Below, one piece after another: positions 8,228-15,720 of a stretch of DNA of 26,358 nt (position 1 is its first letter; every line of letters begins with the position of its first letter). A model generated the notes under the pieces. The model had not been told where the DNA came from and made no database searches. It saw only the letters and a program-made list of their open reading frames with translations. Source of the DNA: JAJDFU01 sp964641965. Lineage in GTDB: Bacteria > Bacteroidota > Bacteroidia > Chitinophagales > Saprospiraceae. The stretch is taken from the NCBI GenBank assembly GCA_964641965.1, contig CAZXLD010000059.1:1-26358 (forward strand), read 5' to 3'. Made by a program: the position numbers and the translations under genes.

Positions 8228-8250
8228 CAATTTTTCAAAGGCAAAAATTG
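8228..8250. promoter_or_regulatory. Perfect 8-bp inverted repeat upstream of porP-like gene
   Basis: CAATTTTT (8228-8235) and AAAAATTG (8243-8250) are perfect inverted arms separated by 7 nt. The site lies 63 nt before the start of the PorP/SprF-like gene and 65 nt after the permease stop. It could be an operator or an RNA hairpin. It lacks a G+C-rich stem, so a terminator is unlikely on either strand. Confidence 0.35.
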
Positions 8251-8313
8251 ACAGTATACGGCAAACCGAGTGCAGATTAATGTGCTATACTTGTTCTCTG
8301 CAAGCCTGTGCTT

Positions 8314-9270
8314 ATGATCCGAATATGGTCTACTATTTTGCTGTGTGCCTTTGCCACAAAAGGTTGGTCACAACAGCTGCCCTTATTTACCCAATATAGG
8401 GATTATCAGACCGTACTTAATCCTGCAGCAGTTGAAGGCGATTATCTCGCTTTTGGGCAAGCCTTGAATTTTGGCCTATCGTATCGGGCCCAATGGACGG
8501 GTATTTCCGGAAATCCACAGACACAGGTCCTCAGAGGCAGCTATTTTTGGGATGATTATAGTGGGGTAACCTTACAAGTAGGAGGGCATCTGCTCAATGA
8601 TCAAACCGGGCCGACCGGTATGACCGGGCTTTATGGACGCATCGCTGGTGTGATTAGCGGCGATCCGGCTTACGGCGGATTGTCCATTGGGCTGACAATA
8701 GGCATTGTTCAATACCGGGTAAATGCTTCAAAAATCAGGCTTCAGCAAAGCGGGGATATACTTGGAGATCAAAATCAAACCCAATGGTTCCCAGATGTTG
8801 GGCTAGGTCTTTTTTATTACAAGATGTTGGATGGGCCGGGCTTCAACGGGAATGTTTTCTACGCGGGGTTTTCCGTACCACAATTGCTGGGGCTGGATAT
8901 TACCTTTCAACAAGATGATGGCTCATTTGCCTTACAGCGAATCCCCCATTTTTACGGACAAGCCGGTTTCCTGGCATTCCTAACCGAGGATTCTTTCCTG
9001 GAGCCATCTGTCTGGCTGCGGTACCTGCCAGATGTGCCTTTTAGTGCCGACTTCAATTTGCGCTACCAGTTGCCATTGGCCCTTTGGGTCGGGGTCGGAG
9101 GTAGTACCCAAAAAAGTGTGCATCTCGAAACGGGTGTGTGGCTAGGTGATCGATACGGATTTTCAAATAGCTTTCGGATTGGCTATGGGTATGATCATTA
9201 TTTCAGCTCTATCGGACCCAGAGTTGGAGGCACGCATGAAATAAATCTGAGTATGAGTTTTGACCGCTAA
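8314..9270 (+). CDS. PorP/SprF-family type IX secretion system membrane protein
   Basis: About 318 residues from the ATG at 8314 (MIRIWSTILLC). A GTG two codons upstream (8308) is possible but less likely. A signal peptide ends around WSQ|QLPLF. The following LFTQYRDYQTVLNPAAVEGDY is characteristic of the PorP/SprF family, whose outer-membrane beta-barrels work with the type IX secretion system. The remainder is rich in alternating Gly/aromatic strands consistent with a barrel, ending in MSFDR. In Bacteroidota many SprF-like proteins are encoded next to a large CHU_C-domain protein whose export or surface attachment they assist. That is exactly the layout here, with only 44 nt to the next gene. 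Confidence 0.93.
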   Translation: MIRIWSTILLCAFATKGWSQQLPLFTQYRDYQTVLNPAAVEGDYLAFGQALNFGLSYRAQWTGISGNPQTQVLRGSYFWDDYSGVTLQVGGHLLNDQTGPTGMTGLYGRIAGVISGDPAYGGLSIGLTIGIVQYRVNASKIRLQQSGDILGDQNQTQWFPDVGLGLFYYKMLDGPGFNGNVFYAGFSVPQLLGLDITFQQDDGSFALQRIPHFYGQAGFLAFLTEDSFLEPSVWLRYLPDVPFSADFNLRYQLPLALWVGVGGSTQKSVHLETGVWLGDRYGFSNSFRIGYGYDHYFSSIGPRVGGTHEINLSMSFDR

Positions 9271-9314
9271 CCTGGTCGTAAGCCTATTCACCGGAGAAAA
9301 ATCAGCTGAGTACA

Positions 9315-12300
9315 GTGAGACGACAAAGATCAAATTCGAAAGTAGGGAAGCGCGTGCTGCTTTTTATTGGGTTGGTGGTCGTTCAAATCCAATTATGTTT
9401 TGCCCAACCTGAACTTGTCCTTCCAACTTCATCCGTAAATGTGGGAGAATCTTTTTGTGTAGATGTGCGCGTAAATCGTTTTACAGATATCATCCAGCTC
9501 CAATTCTCTCTGGTTTGGGATACTTCTGTTTTGGAACTGGAAGGAGTTGCGAACTTTGGGTTACCTGAATTCGACCTTTCCAATATTGATCAGTCTGCGG
9601 TAAATACCGGTCGGGTCGGGGTAGATTGGCGGTCAGGGTTTTGTAGGGCTCCTGAGCCTGTTGCACTCCCCGATGGTGCGCTACTGTTTCAACTATGCTT
9701 CAGGGCAGTCGGATCATCGGGGGATAGAACGGCGATCAGGCTGGATGAGACACCTACTCCATTCAATGTAGTACAGGCAACAACTTGTCCAACCAACATA
9801 GGATTAACAGTGGAGCCCGGGCTTATAGTCCTGGGCTTTCGTCCGATCGAGATAATCCCATCTAACGAATTTGGTAAGCCAGGTGAGCAAATATGTGTGG
9901 ATTTTTCAGCTTTGGGCTTCGAGGAGCTTTCCAAGCTCCAATTTTCGATCCGGTACGACAGCAACCTATTACTTTTTGAGGAAGTGGTTTTTTTTGATGC
10001 CATCCCTGGCTTGGTGGATACCAACTTTCAGGTGCCTGGGAAAACTTTACCACCAGGATTGGTCACATTTAATTGGGATCAGCTTGCCTTGGGTAATCCA
10101 GGACTTAGCCTGCCCGACAGTTCCGTGTTATTTAAGTTATGCTTTACCATCAAAAACCCTTGCGCAACCGAAACCACCATTCAAACTGTCAGCGCCCCCT
10201 TGGCTGCGTTTGGAGTCAATCGCAATCTTTTGAACGTGCAGCTGCCCATTGTAGGGCCTGCAGGAAGAGTAACTTCCTCTTGTTTGAATAATGATCTGTT
10301 GGTGTTTCCTGTTTGTGGGCCTCCGGTAAATATTGGAGAAGTCACTTGCATTCCCATTCGGGTTTCCGGTTTTGATTCCATTACCCGGCTTGAACTTCCC
10401 ATCACCTGGGATCAGGAGGTATTTGAATTCCAAAGTATTTTGAACCTCAATGGGGCATTACCGGGGCTGGATCAGACTGATTTTCGATTGGAAAATGCCC
10501 CCAATGGTAGTCTTTTACTCGTCTGGGAGACGGACACCGGACAGCCAGTCAGTCTTCCTGATAATTCGGACCTGTTTTCCCTTTGTTTGTTGGCTAAGGT
10601 GCCTATCGGGAATACTATATTGGAAATTCCAGCTTCCCTGGCAAAGGTTGGAGTCAATAATCAATCTGTAGAACCATTTCGATCCGGCAATTGTCAAATT
10701 GAGCTGAATGAGCCAATTGCTTTAATCTTACAAGCTGATCAAGCCGAGGGGCGGCCAGGTGAGGTCGTCTGCTTTGAATATCGGGTGTCCAATTTTGATC
10801 AAATCCGGGAAATCCGTTTTTCGCTTGCCTGGGATCCGGCTGGTCTGGATTTTGAGCGCTTTAACAGCATTACCTTGCCTGAGGCAGATTTAGGCAATTT
10901 TGATTTAACCCGGACCGCAGAGGGAATCCTGGAGTTTAACTGGAATCCATCCCAGGCTTATTCACTACCGGATGGAACGGTTGCTTTCACCCTTTGCTTT
11001 TCTTCTTTTGACCGTCCTGGAGCTTGTTTTGCCCCTATCATAGACCAGACTCAGACACCCAGGGTGGTAAGTCAGAAAAACGGTGGGCAAACGCTTGGGG
11101 TCTTCCTGGACGGCGGCACCTACTGTATTTTGGAAGATAACGGTTTTAACCTAAGCTTACCAATAGTGGAAGGCGTTCGAGGAGATACGGTATGTGTTCC
11201 CGTTCGAGTAGCTGATTTTGAAGAAATTCAAGGCGCCGCATTTACCTTGACCTGGAATCCATCTGTAATCAGCTATGTAGAGACCCAACCAAACGACACT
11301 TTGGGATTGGACAATATTTTGGTTGAAACGGGTAACGCTGCTATTGGACTATTGGGATTTTCTTGGCAGTCCCCGGGGCCAATATCATTACCGGATGAGG
11401 AGGTCCTTTTTGATTTGTGCTTTGTGTTTACGGGACAACCAGAAGAATGTACCAACTTGAACGTAGATGCAACCCGACCTGCTTTAGCCCAAACGGCTGG
11501 TGGGGAAGGCAATATTTTGTTCTCTACAGGAGAGTTTTGCAGTATTGGAGAGTTGGTGATCGACAGGGTTCAAATCTATGCGTCAAGTTGTTCTGCAGTA
11601 CCGGATGGAAGAATTGAATTGACCGTATCCGGCGGAAAAGAACCACTGGTTTTTCAATGGGCGACTTCCCCACCTCAGTTCGGTCCGGTTGCCATGCAGC
11701 TCCCGGAAGGGGAAGTCTCAGTTCGGATTTTTGACTCTTCCAATCCGCAATTGGGCCTGACCGAAACTTTTGTGGTATCCGCTACCGAGTTTGCTCCCGA
11801 AGTGGATATAGGGCTGGACTTTGTGTTGCCGTGTGATCAGGATGAGGTGTTGATTGAGCCGGACGTTTTGACCGAATCAGCTCTGTTCTTTTCTTGGTCC
11901 ACCCAAGATGGTCTCATCTTTAGTCCTCCTGATCAAAGGGATGCGCGACTTGGCCAGCCAGGTACTTATATAATACGGGCAGAAAATCAATTTTCGGGCT
12001 GTGCAGTAACCGATACTCTGGTTTTGCTGGAGCCCGATATTCCACTTGTTGATGCCGGAGGTCCGCTAGCCCAGCTTACCTGTACAGATAGCGTGTTGAT
12101 GCTAGGAAGTGCTATTGATTCGGGACCTAATTTGGTTTATCGTTGGCGGGCCTTTGAAGGAGGCCGTATTGAAGGGGATTCCTTAGCCAGGGTTATCCAG
12201 ATCCGAATGCCGGGCAGGTATGAAGTAGAGGTCTTGAACACGGAGAACAATTGTACGGAGTCGGATGAGGTTTTGGTTGCTGTAGATCAGGAAAAGCCAA

Positions 12301-13622
12301 TTATCCTGGCTGATGCAGAAACGCTAACCTGCCTGCGGGATTCGGTCATTCTGTTAGCGACTTTAGGCGGAGTAGATAAGGCTCGATTTATTACTCAATG
12401 GGTAGCACCTGATGGGAGACTTCTATCTGATATCGATAGTTCAGGTAGTGCTTTGGCCCGTGTTCCAGGTGTTTATAGGGTAACTGCTACTTTTTTACGT
12501 AATGGTTGTTCAGATACATTCGCTATAGAAGTGTTGGAGGATAGAGCAGTGCCTCCGGTAGATTTAGGGAATGAGGCCGTTTTAAATTGCCTGCCCGATT
12601 CCGGTTTTCAGGTTTTGGTAGGTGGTGAATTGCGAGAGGATCAGTTTCAACTCCGATGGTCGGGGGCCGACTTGGAGGGGATAATTCGAGATAGCCTCGA
12701 TTTCAGAATCTATGAACCGGGCATATTTTTTCTGGAAGCTACCAACACTCAGAATGGATGTGTGGGAGTGGACTCCATTGTAGTTGCGCTTAGCGGAGAG
12801 TTACCGGAAGCCTGGGCTGGAGCCGATCAAGAAATCTGTAGTGCGGAAGTGGATGTATTTGCTTCAGGGGTGACCGGGGATGTAATCGGCAGGTGGACCG
12901 GGCCTGCAGGTGTATTGATCGAGACGCCTGACCTCTCTTCCACCATGGTAGAAAATCTGCAAGTTGGACCGAATGTATTGGTTTGGTCATTGAGTGCATC
13001 GGGATGCACCAATTATTCGATTGACACGACCATAATTACGCGCGTCGGCCCTCCTCAAGCGATACCGGACGGGGTTTCCGTACCGCTTGGGTTGGATCAG
13101 ATCCAAATTCCCGTCTTGAATAATGACGTGTTAGTAGGGGATGCCTGGGAAGTAAATCTAGTCGGTGAGGTACCTACGGGAGCTATTGAATGGTTACCTA
13201 CGGGAGTTCTGGATTGGTCCTGGAGGCCAGGCATCTTTGGTACTTATCAGGTTTCCTATTCCGTTTGCCACATCTTGTGTACGGATTTTTGTGATACCAC
13301 ATCGGTGTTGTTGCTAATCCCGGAGGATCCTGATCAAGAAGAAATGCGCCCCCCAAATGCAATTACGCCAAACGGAGATGGGGTGAACGATCAACTGGTT
13401 TTTGAAGCGATTGCGAATGCTCCCCAACAGTATCCCAATGCAGAATTAACCGTTTTCAATCGTTGGGGTCAAATTATTTATGAAAACCCGTCTTATCAGA
13501 ACGATTGGATGGGAACTACAGCCAATGGAGCAGACCTACCTGCTGGGACTTACTATTTTATTCTTCGACTTAGCCTTGCGACCGGAGAAATTCTAAAGGG
13601 AGATTTGACTATTATCCGTTGA
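9315..13622 (+). CDS. Giant T9SS-exported protein: cohesin-like repeats, Ig-like repeats, CHU_C domain
   Basis: 1,435 residues, starting at GTG 9315, the only plausible start (stop at 9279 in frame, no ATG before the signal peptide). The signal peptide ends near FAQ|PEL. Five cohesin-like modules follow, beginning near residues 30, 175, 321, 465 and 609. Each has a FSLxWD-type strand and a LPDxxxLFxLCF segment. A SprB-like module (VSGGKEPLVFQW) is near 745-825. Four Ig/PKD-like modules of about 84 residues begin near 828, 911, 994 and 1082. Two more beta modules precede the C-terminal domain, the second containing VLNNDVLVGD as in bacterial cadherin/Ig-type repeats. The last ~90 residues (NAITPNGDGVNDQL, FNRWGQIIYE) are the gliding-motility type-B sorting domain. 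No dockerin is visible. It is probably a cell-surface or secreted adhesin co-transcribed with the porP-like gene. No enzyme domain is seen. Confidence 0.93.
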   Translation: MRRQRSNSKVGKRVLLFIGLVVVQIQLCFAQPELVLPTSSVNVGESFCVDVRVNRFTDIIQLQFSLVWDTSVLELEGVANFGLPEFDLSNIDQSAVNTGRVGVDWRSGFCRAPEPVALPDGALLFQLCFRAVGSSGDRTAIRLDETPTPFNVVQATTCPTNIGLTVEPGLIVLGFRPIEIIPSNEFGKPGEQICVDFSALGFEELSKLQFSIRYDSNLLLFEEVVFFDAIPGLVDTNFQVPGKTLPPGLVTFNWDQLALGNPGLSLPDSSVLFKLCFTIKNPCATETTIQTVSAPLAAFGVNRNLLNVQLPIVGPAGRVTSSCLNNDLLVFPVCGPPVNIGEVTCIPIRVSGFDSITRLELPITWDQEVFEFQSILNLNGALPGLDQTDFRLENAPNGSLLLVWETDTGQPVSLPDNSDLFSLCLLAKVPIGNTILEIPASLAKVGVNNQSVEPFRSGNCQIELNEPIALILQADQAEGRPGEVVCFEYRVSNFDQIREIRFSLAWDPAGLDFERFNSITLPEADLGNFDLTRTAEGILEFNWNPSQAYSLPDGTVAFTLCFSSFDRPGACFAPIIDQTQTPRVVSQKNGGQTLGVFLDGGTYCILEDNGFNLSLPIVEGVRGDTVCVPVRVADFEEIQGAAFTLTWNPSVISYVETQPNDTLGLDNILVETGNAAIGLLGFSWQSPGPISLPDEEVLFDLCFVFTGQPEECTNLNVDATRPALAQTAGGEGNILFSTGEFCSIGELVIDRVQIYASSCSAVPDGRIELTVSGGKEPLVFQWATSPPQFGPVAMQLPEGEVSVRIFDSSNPQLGLTETFVVSATEFAPEVDIGLDFVLPCDQDEVLIEPDVLTESALFFSWSTQDGLIFSPPDQRDARLGQPGTYIIRAENQFSGCAVTDTLVLLEPDIPLVDAGGPLAQLTCTDSVLMLGSAIDSGPNLVYRWRAFEGGRIEGDSLARVIQIRMPGRYEVEVLNTENNCTESDEVLVAVDQEKPIILADAETLTCLRDSVILLATLGGVDKARFITQWVAPDGRLLSDIDSSGSALARVPGVYRVTATFLRNGCSDTFAIEVLEDRAVPPVDLGNEAVLNCLPDSGFQVLVGGELREDQFQLRWSGADLEGIIRDSLDFRIYEPGIFFLEATNTQNGCVGVDSIVVALSGELPEAWAGADQEICSAEVDVFASGVTGDVIGRWTGPAGVLIETPDLSSTMVENLQVGPNVLVWSLSASGCTNYSIDTTIITRVGPPQAIPDGVSVPLGLDQIQIPVLNNDVLVGDAWEVNLVGEVPTGAIEWLPTGVLDWSWRPGIFGTYQVSYSVCHILCTDFCDTTSVLLLIPEDPDQEEMRPPNAITPNGDGVNDQLVFEAIANAPQQYPNAELTVFNRWGQIIYENPSYQNDWMGTTANGADLPAGTYYFILRLSLATGEILKGDLTIIR

Positions 13623-13983
13623 CGTAAAGTTATAGTGATGGTTGCATTCCAATCCTCTACTTTAGAAAGGAGCTATTGATTTTATCAATGCTACCTAAAA
13701 AATAATCAGCTTGGCTTAATACTATAAAGGTTGTATATTATAAATAATGTCAAAGGCCGGCTTGAATGCCTGAAAAAGCTTTTGGAAAGTAGCCGGTAGA
13801 TATCAGATAAAATTGATAATCCATTTTTCTAAGGCCTTTGGCTTACTGGTTGAGCGCGTTTGACCCATGCCCAGTGGCTCTGTTCCTGTTTGGAAAGCTT
13901 CAGCTGCGAAATAACTGCCAAAAGACTTGGCCCCAGCTTACAAGAACTTGATCATTAGGATAGTTTAAACAAACCTATTGTGA

Positions 13984-14017
13984 AGGGGGATTGCCAAAAG
14001 CAATTCCCCTTTTTATT
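13984..14017 (+). terminator. Rho-independent terminator
   Basis: An 11-bp stem with one G-U wobble (left arm 13984-13994, right arm 14000-14010) closes a 5-nt loop CAAAA. It is followed directly by a T-rich tail (TTTTATT). The T tail is on the plus strand, so it stops transcription coming from the giant surface-protein gene or from an RNA within the 13.6-14.0 kb gap. Confidence 0.85.
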
Positions 14018-14031
14018 CGAAATGTACCAAC

Positions 14032-14051
14032 TTGGCTTAGGCTTAAGCCAA
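14032..14051. repeat. Perfect hairpin downstream of fadA
   Basis: TTGGCTTA (14032-14039) and TAAGCCAA (14044-14051) form a perfect 8-bp stem with the 4-nt loop GGCT. It lies 28 nt beyond the fadA stop. On the minus strand it could form at the 3' end of the fad transcript, but no T tract follows, so it may act in RNA stability and not as an intrinsic terminator. Confidence 0.5.
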
Positions 14052-14079
14052 AAGGAAGTCAAATTCCTCCTAAAAAGCT

Positions 14080-15252
14080 TCAATTGAGTAACTCATAGAT
14101 CCCTGCAATACCTTGGCCACCTCCGACACAGGCAGTCACCATACCGTATTTCTTGTTTTGGCGACGCAATTCATTCAGCAACTGGGTGGAAAGTTTAGCG
14201 CCAGTACATCCCAATGGGTGCCCCAAGGCAATCGCACCTCCATTCACATTTACAATCTCAGGGTTCAATCCCGCTTCCTGAATCACCGCCAAGGCTTGAG
14301 CAGCAAAAGCTTCGTTCAGCTCGATCAAATCAATATCACCCAGTTGCATATTGGCTTGTTTCAAGGCCTTGGGAATAGCCTCTACGGGTCCAATCCCCAT
14401 ATGTAGTGGGTCTACCCCACCTACCGAGCAACTAACCAATCGGGCGATCGGTTCCAGATTAAGTTCTTTTACTACGGCTTCACTGACCACCAGCACAAAC
14501 GCGGCTCCATCCGAGGTTTGGGACGAATTTCCGGCCGTGACTTTTCCACCTTGGGCAAAAACCGGCCGCAACTTGGCAAGTGCTTCCGGGGTCGTACCCC
14601 GCCGTACGCCTTCATCCATTTCTACTACATGTTCTTTCTCTACCCGTTTGTTATCCTGTACATATACTTCCCGAACAGCCACCGGAACGATTTCTCCACT
14701 AAATTTTCCTTCATCAATGGCCTCGGCTGCTCTTGCGTGCGAGCGGTACGCAAAGGCATCAGCTGCCTCTCGACTGATGTTGTATTTCTTGGAAACGGCT
14801 TCTGCTGTAATGCCCATACTCACTAAATAATCGGGGGTGTCTTTGGCAACCGCATAGCTTGGAGCCAGTTTGTATCCGGTCATCGGAATCATGCTCATGC
14901 TTTCGGTGCCTCCGGCTACATAAACGTGCCCCATACCTGCCCGAATCTTAGCCGTTGCAATGGCAATGGTCTCCAGGCCGGAAGCACAGTAGCGATTTAC
15001 GGTCATTCCAGGTACATCCTTGCCCAGCGCCCGAAGCGATATTTGCCGGCCAATCTGAAAGCCTTGCTCGCCTTCCGGATTGGCACAACCCACGATGACA
15101 TCGTCGACCCGATTCGGATCTAAATCCGGTACCTGGCTCATGAGATGCTCCACTACTTTTACCCCAAGGTCATCAGATCTGAAGTTTCTGAAGCCTCCTT
15201 TTTTAGCTTTTCCTACTGCCGAACGGTAGGCTTTGATTATGTATGCGTCCAT
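14080..15252 (-). CDS. fadA: Acetyl-CoA acyltransferase (3-ketoacyl-CoA thiolase)
   Basis: Cleaves 3-ketoacyl-CoA with CoA to acetyl-CoA and a shortened acyl-CoA, the last step of beta-oxidation in the cytoplasm. The 390-residue length is normal. The nucleophile is Cys89 in NRYCASGLETIA. The catalytic His345 is in NGGAIALGHPLGCTG, and the acid/base Cys375 is in TACVGGGQGIAGIYE. A biosynthetic acetoacetyl-CoA thiolase is the alternative, but the fadB-type gene upstream on the same strand favours degradation. Unusually, the two genes are separated by a four-helix-bundle gene with repeat arrays. The 71 nt between that gene's stop and this start are mostly the repeat array. Confidence 0.95.
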   Translation of the reverse strand: MDAYIIKAYRSAVGKAKKGGFRNFRSDDLGVKVVEHLMSQVPDLDPNRVDDVIVGCANPEGEQGFQIGRQISLRALGKDVPGMTVNRYCASGLETIAIATAKIRAGMGHVYVAGGTESMSMIPMTGYKLAPSYAVAKDTPDYLVSMGITAEAVSKKYNISREAADAFAYRSHARAAEAIDEGKFSGEIVPVAVREVYVQDNKRVEKEHVVEMDEGVRRGTTPEALAKLRPVFAQGGKVTAGNSSQTSDGAAFVLVVSEAVVKELNLEPIARLVSCSVGGVDPLHMGIGPVEAIPKALKQANMQLGDIDLIELNEAFAAQALAVIQEAGLNPEIVNVNGGAIALGHPLGCTGAKLSTQLLNELRRQNKKYGMVTACVGGGQGIAGIYELLN

Positions 15253-15268
15253 TGTATTTTGATTTTAA

Positions 15269-15317
15269 GTAGTTGGTAGAAGGAATATGGTAGCAAGTAG
15301 ACATACTATATGTACCA
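15269..15317. repeat. Heptamer array, 3' side of four-helix-bundle gene
   Basis: Seven in-register 7-nt units on the plus strand, including GTAGTTG (15269-15275), GTAGAAG (15276-15282), GTAGCAA (15290-15296) and GTAGACA (15297-15303). The motif GTAG recurs at an exact spacing of 7 in four of the seven units. The array lies between the stop of the four-helix-bundle gene and the fadA start. It has the same unit type as the array at 15676-15717 but in opposite orientation. Confidence 0.65.
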
Positions 15318-15323
15318 ACCAGT

Positions 15324-15674
15324 TTACCTGATTGAACTTCTTAAGTTGTACATCCTCCTTTGAATAGAATGAGTTTCTTCGATAACCGGTTGAATAACTT
15401 CCGCATTTAAGTGTCCAATGTTTTGCGCAATTATCAATTGAGTCTCCAACTCGTTACACGATCCCAAAGCAATACCTAAGAACTGGCAAAATTCTCCTGA
15501 AGAGTTCCTGCCAGCTCCTTCTGCGATATTACTAGGAATTGAAACTGCACATCTTCGGATCTGAGCAGTCAGATTATATCGCTCTGAGTCTGGGAACTTG
15601 GAGGTAAGGCGATAAATCTTTGTAGCCAAATCGATGGCACTTTGCCAAACTTCTAGTTTTCGGTAGTCGTGCAT
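15324..15674 (-). CDS. Four-helix-bundle protein (S23 / 23S rRNA intervening-sequence family)
   Basis: A complete 116-residue protein. The hallmarks of the family are all present: the N-terminal YRKLEVWQSAIDLATKIYR, SERYNLTAQIRRCAVSIPSN followed by IAEGAGR, and the third-helix segment FLGIALGSCNELETQL. Members were first found within insertions in 23S rRNA genes. They are related to Avd, the RNA-binding accessory protein of diversity-generating retroelements. Most stand-alone members, like this one, have no known function. Here it is inserted between fadB (46-nt gap) and fadA (71-nt gap) on the same strand, with degenerate heptamer arrays filling most of both gaps. No reverse transcriptase or template repeat is nearby. 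The basic, helical nature is compatible with RNA binding, which is not shown here. Confidence 0.95.
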   Translation of the reverse strand: MHDYRKLEVWQSAIDLATKIYRLTSKFPDSERYNLTAQIRRCAVSIPSNIAEGAGRNSSGEFCQFLGIALGSCNELETQLIIAQNIGHLNAEVIQPVIEETHSIQRRMYNLRSSIR

Positions 15675-15675
15675 T

Positions 15676-15717
15676 TAGTTCCTGTATTGTATACCATCTA
15701 CTATATACCCTTTACCC
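15676..15717. repeat. Heptamer array, 5' leader of four-helix-bundle gene
   Basis: Six in-register 7-nt units. Read on the minus (coding) strand they include GGTATAT, AGTAGAT and GGTATAC, giving a consensus near [AG]GTA[GT]A[TC]. The array starts 3 nt after the fadB stop and ends one base before the ATG of the four-helix-bundle gene, so it makes up nearly the entire intergenic leader. It is inverted relative to the array at 15269-15317. The octamer TACTATAT also occurs in both arrays in direct orientation (15304-15311 and 15699-15706). Confidence 0.6.
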
Positions 15718-15720
15718 GAA

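Larger units (their letters stand above)
13623..14079. other. 457-nt gene-free region with several hairpins
   Basis: I see no convincing open frame here. The region holds: an inverted repeat ATTGAT/ATCAAT (13675-13689); a CCGGCT/AGCCGG stem (13757-13762 with 13791-13796); three direct copies of TTGGCTTA (13711, 13838, 14032) plus one inverted copy (14044-14051); a centred imperfect palindrome around GTTTAAAC (13956-13977); and a strong intrinsic terminator (13984-14017). The terminator is 362 nt beyond the stop of the giant gene, which is far for its own 3' end. The region could therefore be a long structured 3' UTR or a separate small RNA. The structures are seen; transcription is inferred. 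Confidence 0.5.

Noticed and set aside
8247..8291. A TTGACA...TATACT sigma-70-like promoter before the porP-like gene
   Set aside because: The two boxes are about 31 nt apart instead of 17, and Bacteroidota use a different consensus.
14032..14051. Intrinsic terminator of fadA
   Set aside because: The hairpin is perfect, but no T tract follows it on the minus strand, so it is listed only as a hairpin.
14351..14830. Long frames antisense to fadA (and others antisense to fadB, the permease and GT39)
   Set aside because: They lie wholly within well-recognised genes on the other strand and have low-complexity Ser/Thr/Ala-rich or otherwise implausible products.
15324..15674. Diversity-generating retroelement, because the four-helix-bundle family includes Avd
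   Set aside because: No reverse transcriptase, template/variable repeat pair or target C-type lectin domain is visible in the window.
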